Source: Prauserella alba (lineage in GTDB: Bacteria; Actinomycetota; Actinomycetes; Mycobacteriales; Pseudonocardiaceae). Taken from it: DNA of 64,000 nt. Positions within the stretch are counted from its first letter, which is position 1; each line of letters starts with the position of its first letter. The position numbers and the translations under genes were made by a program. Of this stretch, positions 17,423-24,389 are shown one piece after another. Location of the stretch: assembly GCF_024171735.1 (NCBI RefSeq), contig NZ_JAMTCH010000004.1, positions 1,302,001 to 1,366,000 of the forward strand, read 5' to 3'. Below the pieces are notes generated by a model, which searched no databases, had not been told where the DNA came from, and was given only the letters and a program-made list of their open reading frames with translations.

Positions 17423-17671
17423 GTGGAAACGTGGCGGATCTTCGCGGCCTCGCTGCTGGGCGTGGCCGGTGTCCTGGCTGTGCTGATGATCATGGCGCGC
17501 GTGCGGGAGCGGACCGGGCGGTGGCAGGCCGTCGCCGTGACGGGCCTCGTCGGCGTCACCGCACTGGCCCTGACCTGCGTGCTGACGCTCACGGTGCTGA
17601 CTCCCGCCGTCTCCTGGTGGCTGGCCGGCGGCATCGCGGTGATCGTCGCCGTGCTGGCCTTGGCGAGTTGA
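17423..17671 (+). CDS. Small two-span membrane protein
   Basis: An 82-residue protein with two long hydrophobic segments (about 5-25 and 36-80, the latter possibly two helices) separated by [10 protein letters not shown]. Its TGA shares one base with the ATG of the first Get3-like ATPase (TGATG), so the genes are translationally coupled. Function unknown. It might help the ATPases act at the membrane, but that rests on position alone. Confidence 0.65.
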   Translation: METWRIFAASLLGVAGVLAVLMIMARVRERTGRWQAVAVTGLVGVTALALTCVLTLTVLTPAVSWWLAGGIAVIVAVLALAS

Positions 17672-18693
17672 TGTCTTACGCTTCCCCGGTGACCACCACG
17701 CTGGCCGGCTGGACCGACGAGCTGACCCGCACCCGGCTGCATTTCGTGACCGGCAAGGGCGGCACCGGCAAGACGACACTCGCCGCGTCGCTCGGGCTCG
17801 CACTCGCGGGCCACGGCAGGCGCGTACTGCTGGTCGAGGTCGAGGGCAGGCAGGGCTTCGCCCAGCTGTTCGACACCGAGCCGTTGCCGTACGCGGAGCA
17901 GCGCATCGCCTCCGCCCCGAACGGCGGCGAGGTGCGGGCGCTGCACATCGACGTCGAGGCGGCGCTGCTCGAGTACTTCGAGATGTTCTACAACCTCGGC
18001 TTCGCGGGCCGCACGCTGCGCAGGATGGGCGCGATCGAGTTCGCGACCACGCTCGCGCCGGGACTGCGGGACGTGCTGCTCACGGGCAAGATCAAGGAGT
18101 GCGTCGGCCGGACCGACTCCGACGGGCGCCACTTCTACGACGCCGTCGTCGTGGACGCGCCGCCGACGGGCCGGGTGGTGAAGTTCCTCGACGTCACCCG
18201 CGCGCTGACGGACCTTGCCAAGACCGGGCCGATCCGTTCGCAGGCCGACGGGGTCGTGAGCCTGCTGCATTCCGGCGAGACGGCCGTGCACCTGGTGACC
18301 CTGCTCGAGGAAATGCCGGTGCGGGAGACGCTGGACGCGGTCGCCGAACTGGACGGCGCGGACCTGCGCCCCGGGGCGGTGCTGATCAACCGGGTGCGCC
18401 CGCCGCGGCTGCCGGCCCGCTCGATCTCGCCGGCCGCCGGTGGCCGCGTCGACGCCGACCGCGTGCGGAGCGGTCTGGGGGCTGCGGGTCTCGACCTGCC
18501 GGACACGACGCTCGACGCACTGGTGACCGAGACCGTGGAACACGCAGGCCGGGTCGAGGCGGAGACGGCCGCGCGCCAGCAACTGTCCGAGAGCGACCTG
18601 CCGACACTCGAACTGGCCGACCTCTCCGGCGGGGTCGACGTGGCCGCGCTGTACGAGCTGGCGGAATCGCTGCGCGAGCAGGGGGTGCGGTGA
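17671..18693 (+). CDS. Get3/ArsA-like ATPase, first subunit (Rv3679-like)
   Basis: A 340-residue SIMIBI-class ATPase, the same length as Rv3679. The deviant P-loop GKGGTGKTT (28-36) is followed by an A-loop region and the switch motif [10 protein letters not shown]. Bacterial Get3-like ATPases of this locus form a complex with the partner encoded next and protect mycobacteria from metabolic and nitrosative stress; tail-anchored protein handling is suspected. ATG 17671 is chosen from the TGATG overlap and exact family length. Its stop overlaps the partner's GTG (18690-18693). Confidence 0.9.
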   Translation: MSYASPVTTTLAGWTDELTRTRLHFVTGKGGTGKTTLAASLGLALAGHGRRVLLVEVEGRQGFAQLFDTEPLPYAEQRIASAPNGGEVRALHIDVEAALLEYFEMFYNLGFAGRTLRRMGAIEFATTLAPGLRDVLLTGKIKECVGRTDSDGRHFYDAVVVDAPPTGRVVKFLDVTRALTDLAKTGPIRSQADGVVSLLHSGETAVHLVTLLEEMPVRETLDAVAELDGADLRPGAVLINRVRPPRLPARSISPAAGGRVDADRVRSGLGAAGLDLPDTTLDALVTETVEHAGRVEAETAARQQLSESDLPTLELADLSGGVDVAALYELAESLREQGVR

Positions 18694-19856
18694 CGGTGGC
18701 CGGCACGCAGGAGATCCCGGACCACGGCGAGCTCGACGGACTCGACGTCGACGCGCTCATCGACGACCCGGACACGCGCGTGATCGTGTGCTGCGGTTCG
18801 GGCGGGGTCGGCAAGACGACGACGGCCGCCTCGCTCGCACTGCGGGCAGCCGAACGCGGCAGGAACACGGTGGTGCTGACCATCGACCCGGCGCGGCGGC
18901 TCGCCCAGGCGCTCGGCCTTCGTGAGCTGGGCAATCATCCCCGGCAGGTGGCCGTGGACGGGTTCGAACCGGACGGCCAGCTGTGGGCGATGATGCTGGA
19001 CATGCGCCGCACGTTCGACGACATGGTGCGGCGCCACGCCGGCCCGGAACGGGCTGAACAGCTGCTGAGCAACCCCTTTTACCAGACCATTTCCACGTCG
19101 TTCTCCGGAACGCAGGAGTACATGGCGATGGAGAAACTGGGCCAGCTAGCGGCGACGGGCGACTGGGACCTGATCGTCGTCGACACGCCGCCGAGCCGCT
19201 CGGCCCTGGACTTCCTCGACGCGCCGAGCAGGTTGTCGGCGGCGCTGGACGGGCGGATGATCCGCCTGCTCACGAGCCCGGCCCGCGCGGGCGGGTGGGG
19301 AATCCGCAAGGTAATGAGCGCGGGCTTCTCGATGTTCGCCAAGGCCGTCTCGACGATCCTGGGCGGCCAGCTGCTCGCGGATGCCTCGGCGTTCATGCAG
19401 GCGTTCGACTCGACGTTCGGCGGGTTCCGCGAACGGGCGGCGAAGACACAGGAACTGCTGCGGTCCGAGGGGACGTCGTTCCTGGTCGTGGCTGCGCCGG
19501 AACCGGACGCGCTGCGGGAGGCGAGCTACTTCGTGGAGCGGCTCTCGGAGGAGTCGATGCCGCTGGCCGGCCTGGTGGCGAACCGGACGCATCCCGTGCT
19601 GGCCGACCTGACCGTGGTCGACGCGCTCGCCGCGGCCGAGGCGCTGGAACGGGGAGAGACGAGCGCACCCCTCGCCGAGGCGGTGCTGCGGTTGCACGCC
19701 GACCGGGTGCTGCTGGCCGAACGTGAATCCCGGCTGTTGGAGCGTTTCACCCGGGCGCACCCGGACGTGCCGGTGCGGCGGGTGCCCGCGCTCGCCGGGG
19801 ACGTGCACGACGTGGGCGGACTACGCGACATCGGCGATCGCCTGGCGGGCGCCTGA
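18690..19856 (+). CDS. Get3/ArsA-like ATPase, second subunit (Rv3680-like)
   Basis: A 388-residue ATPase with P-loop [11 protein letters not shown] (35-45) and switch motif [15 protein letters not shown]. It is longer in the middle than its partner and carries a Phe/Met-rich helical part ([19 protein letters not shown]), as expected for a client-binding groove. The GTG start overlaps the partner's stop, consistent with a heteromeric complex. No arsenite-binding Cys set is evident. It is convergent with whiB4. Confidence 0.9.
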   Translation: MTVAGTQEIPDHGELDGLDVDALIDDPDTRVIVCCGSGGVGKTTTAASLALRAAERGRNTVVLTIDPARRLAQALGLRELGNHPRQVAVDGFEPDGQLWAMMLDMRRTFDDMVRRHAGPERAEQLLSNPFYQTISTSFSGTQEYMAMEKLGQLAATGDWDLIVVDTPPSRSALDFLDAPSRLSAALDGRMIRLLTSPARAGGWGIRKVMSAGFSMFAKAVSTILGGQLLADASAFMQAFDSTFGGFRERAAKTQELLRSEGTSFLVVAAPEPDALREASYFVERLSEESMPLAGLVANRTHPVLADLTVVDALAAAEALERGETSAPLAEAVLRLHADRVLLAERESRLLERFTRAHPDVPVRRVPALAGDVHDVGGLRDIGDRLAGA

Positions 19857-19878
19857 CACACGCGGGCCCGCCGCTGTC

Positions 19879-19934
19879 GTGAGAGGTGGACACCGGTTGT
19901 GAGAGGTGGACACCGGCGGGGCCGGCGTCCACCC
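19879..19934. repeat. Repeat family C: tandem GTGAGAGGTGGACACCGG plus hairpin
   Basis: GTGAGAGGTGGACACCGG occurs at 19879-19896 and 19899-19916 (20-bp period). The second copy also forms a hairpin: GGTGGACaCCGGC (19905-19917) pairs with GCCGGcGTCCACC (19921-19933) with one mismatch. It lies between the convergent Get3-like gene and whiB4 and can serve as a two-way terminator. Confidence 0.75.
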
Positions 19935-19944
19935 GTCCGACGTG

Positions 19945-20244
19945 TCAGCTCGAGCCGGCACCCGCCGGCTCGTATTCGCGCTTGGCCGACTCGAGGAGGT
20001 CCCACCAGCTGTGCACCTCGGGGCGCTTGCGCAACAGCGCACGCCGTTCCCGTTCGGTCATACCGCCCCAGACACCGAAATCGATCCGGTTGTCGAGCGC
20101 CTCGGCAAGACATTCCGTCCGCACGGGACAGCCCATGCAGATGGTCTTCGCGCGATTCTGCTCTGCCCCGCGGACGAACAGTCCGTCCGGGTCCGTGTCC
20201 CGGCAGTACGCCTGGATACGCCAGCTCGACTGGTTGGTGTTCAT
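19945..20244 (-). CDS. whiB4: WhiB-family Fe-S regulator, WhiB4 type
   Basis: A 99-residue WhiB protein. The cluster cysteines are Cys14, Cys36, Cys39 and Cys45 (C-x21-C-x2-C-x5-C), followed by GVWGGMTERERRALLRKRPEVHSWWDLLE, which closely matches WhiB4. WhiB4 in mycobacteria is an oxygen- and NO-sensitive redox regulator of oxidative-stress genes. Neighbours (Get3-like ATPases before, ponA2 after) match Rv3680-Rv3681c-Rv3682. ATG 20244 is preferred over the adjacent GTG 20247 since GGGGG lies 5 nt upstream. Confidence 0.94.
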   Translation of the reverse strand: MNTNQSSWRIQAYCRDTDPDGLFVRGAEQNRAKTICMGCPVRTECLAEALDNRIDFGVWGGMTERERRALLRKRPEVHSWWDLLESAKREYEPAGAGSS

Positions 20245-20247
20245 CAC

Positions 20248-20612
20248 GACCCCCAGCTCCTACCTGTTGTGACCTGCGCAGTTGCCATGCCTCGGGCCGC
20301 CTGGTCGTGGCGCCTCAGCCTCGCCGCTGCGACTGGTCGCTCTCTCCCTGTGTTCTCACGGTCCCTCCGCAACGCCTCCCCTTGTGAGCGTTGCCTCGTG
20401 AGATGTTGACGGACTGTAGACACACGCGGTTCCCATATCCAACCAACGAAGTTCGGATTTGTTTTCGCGAATGACCGTGCGGTCAAGTGCAGGTGGCTAC
20501 AATGTTTCGGATTACCGCTTGGAGCTTTCTCCACTGAAGTGTGTATGGGCGCCACGGCAGCGCGCCGCGTAGCCAACCCGCACGTGACGGCCGGTGTGCG
20601 TACCCTGGCTGC
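20248..20612. promoter_or_regulatory. Divergent whiB4/ponA2 promoter region
   Basis: No gene is visible in these 365 bp. TACCCT at 20601-20606 lies 6 nt before the ponA2 GTG (leaderless arrangement). A stronger -10, TACAAT at 20498-20503, points the same way and would give an mRNA with about 100 nt of leader. The 20440-20480 part is A+T rich for this genome and probably holds the whiB4 promoter. Confidence 0.45.
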
Positions 20613-22724
20613 GTGCGTAAGAGAAGCGGTCTGCTGAAGATGGTCGGGCTCTGCCTGCTGGCCGGTGTGCTGGTGGCAGGGATCCTCTTCCCCGTGGTCG
20701 GAGCCGCCGGTGTCGTGTCGAACCAGGCGAGCGAGACCGTCGACTCGATGTCGGCCGAACTCGCCGACGAGCCGCCGCCGCAGCTGACGACGATCACGGA
20801 CAAGAGCGGCAAACCGATCGCCACGCTGTACAACCAGTACCGCGTGCCGACCAAGCCCGAGCAGATCTCGGACGCCATGAAGTGGGCGCTGATCTCGATC
20901 GAGGACCGCCGCTTCTACGAGCACAACGGCGTCGACTGGAAGGGCACGCTGCGCGCCGCGATCAGCAACACGTCGGGCGGCGACACGCAGGGCGCCTCGA
21001 CGTTGACCCAGCAGTACGTCAAGAACTACCTGATCAACGTCACCTACCGCGACGACGAGATCGGCCAGCAACGCGCACAGGAACAGACCATCGCGCGCAA
21101 ACTGAAGGAAGCGCGCATCGCGATCCAGCTCGAGACGCGGATGTCGAAAGCGGAGCTGCTCGCCGGTTATCTGAACGTCGTCGAGTTCTCGCGGCAGATC
21201 TACGGTGTCGGCGCGGCCGCGCGGGCCTACTTCAACACCACACCCGACAAGCTGGACGTCAACCAGTCGGCGATGCTCGCCGGAATGGTGAACAACCCGG
21301 CGGTGCTCGACCCGTGGAACAACCCCGAGGGCGCCAAGAACCGCCGCAACCTGGTGCTCGACTCGATGGTCGACAACCAGAAGCTGTCGGAGGAGGACGC
21401 GGAGCGGCTCAAGAAGGAGCCGCTGGGCGTGGTGAAGGGCGGCCCGAACAAGCCGGCCGCGAACTGCGTCGGTGCGGGTCCCGAGCACGGGTTCTTCTGC
21501 CAGTACGTCGAGGACTACCTGATCCGCTCGGGCATCTCGAAGGAGGAGCTCTACGACGGCGGGTACACGATCCGCACGACGCTGGACCGGCGGATCAACC
21601 ACCTCGCCAAACAGTCCGCCGAGAAGCAGGTGCCGAAGATGACCGAGAACGTGGCCAACACGTTGTCGCTGGTCCGGCCCGGCAAGAAGCGGCACGAGGT
21701 GGTGGCGCTGGCCGCCAACCGCGACTACGGACTGGACAAGGAGGCGGGCGAGACCACCTACGCCCTGCCGTCCGACACGTGGAACGTCACCGGTGCCGGG
21801 TCGAGCTACAAGATCTTCACGGCCGCGGCGGCGATGGAGAAGGCCGGGGTCGGCATCTTCGACGACCTGCCGTCACCGGGTTCGTACACCTCGTCGCGCT
21901 ACACGAATGCCGGAGCGCCGTACACGGTGGGCAACGCGGGTGACTACCCGCCCACGCTGACGCTGCAGGACGCGCTCGCGAAGTCGCCGAACACGACGTT
22001 CGTGCACCTCGTCGACCGTGTCGGCATCGAGCCGATCCTCGACATGGCCTACAAGCTCGGTATGCGCAGGACCATGAAGTCGAACGCCGGGAACGGCGGC
22101 CCGATCGACAAGGAGGCCGGCGGGCAGTACGCCATGTCGCAGCGGAAGTACTACGCTCCGCGGAAGAACTCCCGAGGTATGCCGTCGTTCACGCTGGGCG
22201 TCAGCCCGACGAACCCCCTCGAGATGGGCAACGTCGCGGCGACGATCCTCAGCGGCGGCACGTGGTGCCCGCCGACCCCGATCGCCGAGGTCACCGACCG
22301 CGACGGCAACCCGGTGAAGGTCGACGAGAACCCGTGCCAGCAGGTCGTGAGCGAGGACCTGGCGAACTCGCTGGCCGTCGGCATGAGCAAGGACGACCTC
22401 CCCGGCGGCACGTCAGCCGCCGCGGCCGAGGCCGTCAACTGGTCGCGCCCGATGATCGGCAAGACGGGTACGACGCAGAGCAACGCCTCCGGTGCGTTCA
22501 TCGGTGGCACGCCCCAGCTGGCCGGTGCGTCGATGATCTTCAAGCCGGAACGCCCGACGGGCGGCATCGTGGACAGCGGCCCCGGCAACGTCTACTCGGT
22601 CGACGGTGAAGGCAACATCTTCGGCGGCAAGGCGCCGGCGCGCACCTGGTTCAACGCGATGAAGAAGATCATGGAAGGTGAACCGGTCCGCCAGCTCCCG
22701 AAGCCCAGTCCTCGCTACAAGTAG
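20613..22724 (+). CDS. ponA2: Class A penicillin-binding protein (PonA2/PbpA2 family)
   Basis: A 703-residue bifunctional peptidoglycan synthase. It has a cytoplasmic RKR start, one membrane helix, a GT51 glycosyltransferase domain with Glu97 in ISIEDRRFYEHNGVD, and a transpeptidase domain with SSYK (Ser397), SPN (in AKSPNTTF) and KTG (617-619). It polymerises and cross-links cell wall. Mycobacterial PonA2 is about 810 residues and ends in a PASTA domain. This protein stops soon after the transpeptidase domain (QLPKPSPRYK), so PASTA is absent. GTG 20613 lies 6 nt from TACCCT and places RKR just ahead of the membrane helix. Confidence 0.93.
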   Translation: MRKRSGLLKMVGLCLLAGVLVAGILFPVVGAAGVVSNQASETVDSMSAELADEPPPQLTTITDKSGKPIATLYNQYRVPTKPEQISDAMKWALISIEDRRFYEHNGVDWKGTLRAAISNTSGGDTQGASTLTQQYVKNYLINVTYRDDEIGQQRAQEQTIARKLKEARIAIQLETRMSKAELLAGYLNVVEFSRQIYGVGAAARAYFNTTPDKLDVNQSAMLAGMVNNPAVLDPWNNPEGAKNRRNLVLDSMVDNQKLSEEDAERLKKEPLGVVKGGPNKPAANCVGAGPEHGFFCQYVEDYLIRSGISKEELYDGGYTIRTTLDRRINHLAKQSAEKQVPKMTENVANTLSLVRPGKKRHEVVALAANRDYGLDKEAGETTYALPSDTWNVTGAGSSYKIFTAAAAMEKAGVGIFDDLPSPGSYTSSRYTNAGAPYTVGNAGDYPPTLTLQDALAKSPNTTFVHLVDRVGIEPILDMAYKLGMRRTMKSNAGNGGPIDKEAGGQYAMSQRKYYAPRKNSRGMPSFTLGVSPTNPLEMGNVAATILSGGTWCPPTPIAEVTDRDGNPVKVDENPCQQVVSEDLANSLAVGMSKDDLPGGTSAAAAEAVNWSRPMIGKTGTTQSNASGAFIGGTPQLAGASMIFKPERPTGGIVDSGPGNVYSVDGEGNIFGGKAPARTWFNAMKKIMEGEPVRQLPKPSPRYK

Positions 22725-23004
22725 CGAACCGCGGCGGTGAGGGACCCGGCGATGCCGGTCCACGAGGTCCGGCGGGTGTCCGGTCGAGCTTCCGGCCCGG
22801 CCGGACACCCGCCCGGGGGCCGCTTCACCGAGCTCAGTCCCCTGTGGTGGCTGGCCGTCATCGGACCGGGGACCGCGATCGCCCTGGTGTTCGCGGTCTC
22901 GGAAACGCGGCAACTGATACGCCACGGCACCGACTCGACCCGCCCCCTGACCGCCGGCCGCACGCGTACGCTGGGCGCGTGCAGCTGCAGGGCAAGGAGA
23001 CTCC
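22725..23004. other. 280-bp gap with only a doubtful small frame
   Basis: A plus-strand frame from about 22752 would encode one membrane segment (LWWLAVIGPGTAIALVFAV) followed by Arg/Thr-rich sequence, but it runs on into the metallophosphoesterase gene in another frame and has no clear ribosome site. AAGGAG at 22994-22999 serves the next gene. Confidence 0.35.
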
Positions 23005-23958
23005 ATGAAGCGCCTCGTCACCACGACGGCCGCCGTCGGCGCCGCAACGCTCGGCTACGCCGTCGGCGTCGAACGCAGGAACTGGACACTGCGCACGGCC
23101 GCGCTCCCCGTCCTCGACGACGACGCCTACCCGATCCGCATCCTGCACATCTCCGATCTGCACATGCTGCCCGGCCAGAAGTCCAAACAACGCTGGGTCG
23201 CGGCCCTCGACGAGCTCGAACCCGACCTGGTCGTCAACACCGGTGACAACCTCGCCCATCAGCGTTCCGTACCGCACGTGCTGCGCGCGCTCGGACCGCT
23301 GCTCGACCGGCCCGGCGTGTTCATCTTCGGCAGCAACGACTACTACGCACCCAAGCCGAAGAACCCGGCGCGCTACCTCATGCCCAGGGGCCGCAAGAAG
23401 CGGATCCACGGCAGGCACCTGCCCTGGCAGGACCTGCGTGCGGCGATGATCGAACGCGGCTGGCACGACCTCACCCACCGCCGCACCACCTTCGACGTCG
23501 CAGGTCAGCGGATCTTCGTCGCGGGCGTCGACGACCCCCACCTGCGCCGCGACCGCTTCAGCGAGATCGCAGGCCCCGTCGACGCCGAGATCGTGCTGAA
23601 GCTCGGCATCACCCACTCGCCCGAACCGCGCGTGCTGGACCCGTTCGCCTCCGAGGGCTACGACCTCGTGCTCGCAGGCCACACCCACGGCGGGCAGCTC
23701 CGTGTCCCCGGCATCGGCGCCCTCGTCACCAACTGCGAACTCGACCGGTCCCGCGCCCGCGGCGTCTCCCGATGGGGCGCCGACATGTGGCTCGGCGTCT
23801 CCGCCGGTCTCGGCACCTCGCCGTACGCCCCGGCCCGATTCGCCTGCCCACCCGAAGCGAGCCTGCTCACCCTCGTTCCCCGCAGCTCACCGACCACCCG
23901 CAAGGACACCACCGCCAGAAGGACCACCCGCCGCAAAGCCCGCAGCGAAGTCCGCTAG
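23005..23958 (+). CDS. Metallophosphoesterase (Rv3683-like)
   Basis: A 317-residue calcineurin-like phosphoesterase. Metal ligands are seen in ISDLHM, NTGDN, the His of ITHSPEP and GHTHGGQ. The usual GNHD motif is GSND here, so the catalytic His of that motif is missing, which may alter chemistry or substrate. An N-terminal hydrophobic stretch (VTTTAAVGAATLGYAVGV) suggests membrane attachment. The end is very basic (TARRTTRRKARSEVR). It follows ponA2 as Rv3683 follows Rv3682. AAGGAG lies 5 nt before the ATG. Substrate unknown. Confidence 0.85.
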   Translation: MKRLVTTTAAVGAATLGYAVGVERRNWTLRTAALPVLDDDAYPIRILHISDLHMLPGQKSKQRWVAALDELEPDLVVNTGDNLAHQRSVPHVLRALGPLLDRPGVFIFGSNDYYAPKPKNPARYLMPRGRKKRIHGRHLPWQDLRAAMIERGWHDLTHRRTTFDVAGQRIFVAGVDDPHLRRDRFSEIAGPVDAEIVLKLGITHSPEPRVLDPFASEGYDLVLAGHTHGGQLRVPGIGALVTNCELDRSRARGVSRWGADMWLGVSAGLGTSPYAPARFACPPEASLLTLVPRSSPTTRKDTTARRTTRRKARSEVR

Positions 23959-23961
23959 ACT
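23956..23961 (+). promoter_or_regulatory. -10 element for tRNA-Pro
   Basis: TAGACT, overlapping the preceding stop codon, lies about 40 nt before the tRNA. The same hexamer precedes the SRP RNA in this window. Confidence 0.4.
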
Positions 23962-23975
23962 GTTTCCCGACCCGC

Positions 23976-23993
23976 TCACCGGGAGACCGGTGA
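23976..23993 (+). other. Hairpin in the tRNA-Pro leader
   Basis: TCACCGG-GAGA-CCGGTGA forms a 7-bp stem with a GNRA-type loop between the phosphoesterase stop and the tRNA. It may separate the two transcripts or guide 5' processing. Confidence 0.4.
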
Positions 23994-24002
23994 ACACATC
24001 AT

Positions 24003-24076
24003 CGGGGTGTGGCGCAGCTTGGTAGCGTGCCTCGTTCGGGTCGAGGAGGTCGTGGGTTCAAATCCCGCCACCCCGA
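24003..24076 (+). tRNA. tRNA-Pro (anticodon CGG)
   Basis: Acceptor CGGGGTG (24003-24009) pairs with CACCCCG (24069-24075), with discriminator A at 24076. The anticodon stem CCTCG/CGAGG encloses TTCGGGT, giving anticodon CGG (codon CCG). The T-arm is GGG-TTCAAAT-CCC. The 3' CCA is not encoded (the DNA reads CGA next). A tRNA-Pro also follows the Rv3683 homologue in mycobacteria. Confidence 0.96.
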
Positions 24077-24077
24077 C

Positions 24078-24137
24078 GAAAGAGGGAGACCCTCGTCCGC
24101 GGCTCTGTCACCGGAGCAGGCGGACGGGGGTCTCTTT
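24078..24137 (+). terminator. Long hairpin terminator after tRNA-Pro
   Basis: The sequence right after the tRNA starts GAAAGAGGGAGACC, and GAGACCCTCGTCCGC pairs with GCGGACGGGGGTCTC about 20 nt later, ending in TTTCTTC. This is a near-perfect stem of 15 bp or more with a weak U-tract. Confidence 0.7.
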
Positions 24138-24161
24138 CTTCATGTCACACGCAGCCCAGGC

Positions 24162-24245
24162 CGTGTTGCGGATTCCGGAGCCCGTGTTGCGCCCTCCAGG
24201 ACTCGTGTTGCGGATTCCGGGGGTCGTGTTGCGGCTTCCGGGGAG
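24162..24245. repeat. Repeat family B: four CGTGTTGCG units at exact 21-bp period
   Basis: CGTGTTGCG starts at 24162, 24183, 24204 and 24225. Each is followed by GATTCCGG or a variant (CCCTCCAGG, CTTCCGG). The rest of 24077-24389 holds no gene. Because 21 bp is seven codons, open frames here show false heptad repeats (RNTxxG); coding is not supported. Two more units lie at 43482-43562. Confidence 0.85.
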
Positions 24246-24389
24246 GGCCGGTGCAGGTCGCCGTGGTGTCTTCAGCGGCCGGAGCCGAGCCGAGTCGAAC
24301 GAGCCCGCTGGGGTCGCACCCGTGGGCACTGTGGCCGAACAGCAGCGGTGGGCCGCACCTTCCGGTACGGCCCACCGCTGCGTGATCGC

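Noticed and set aside
22737..23246. Membrane-protein gene between ponA2 and the phosphoesterase
   Set aside because: It has one hydrophobic stretch but overlaps 240 bp of a well-supported gene in another frame and has no ribosome site.
24162..24245. CRISPR array
   Set aside because: The 21-bp period is wholly repeat with no unique spacers, and no cas gene is present.
24108..24329. Protein with RNTxxG heptad repeats (minus strand)
   Set aside because: The heptads are a by-product of the 21-bp DNA repeat; no ribosome site, and the frame covers the tRNA terminator.
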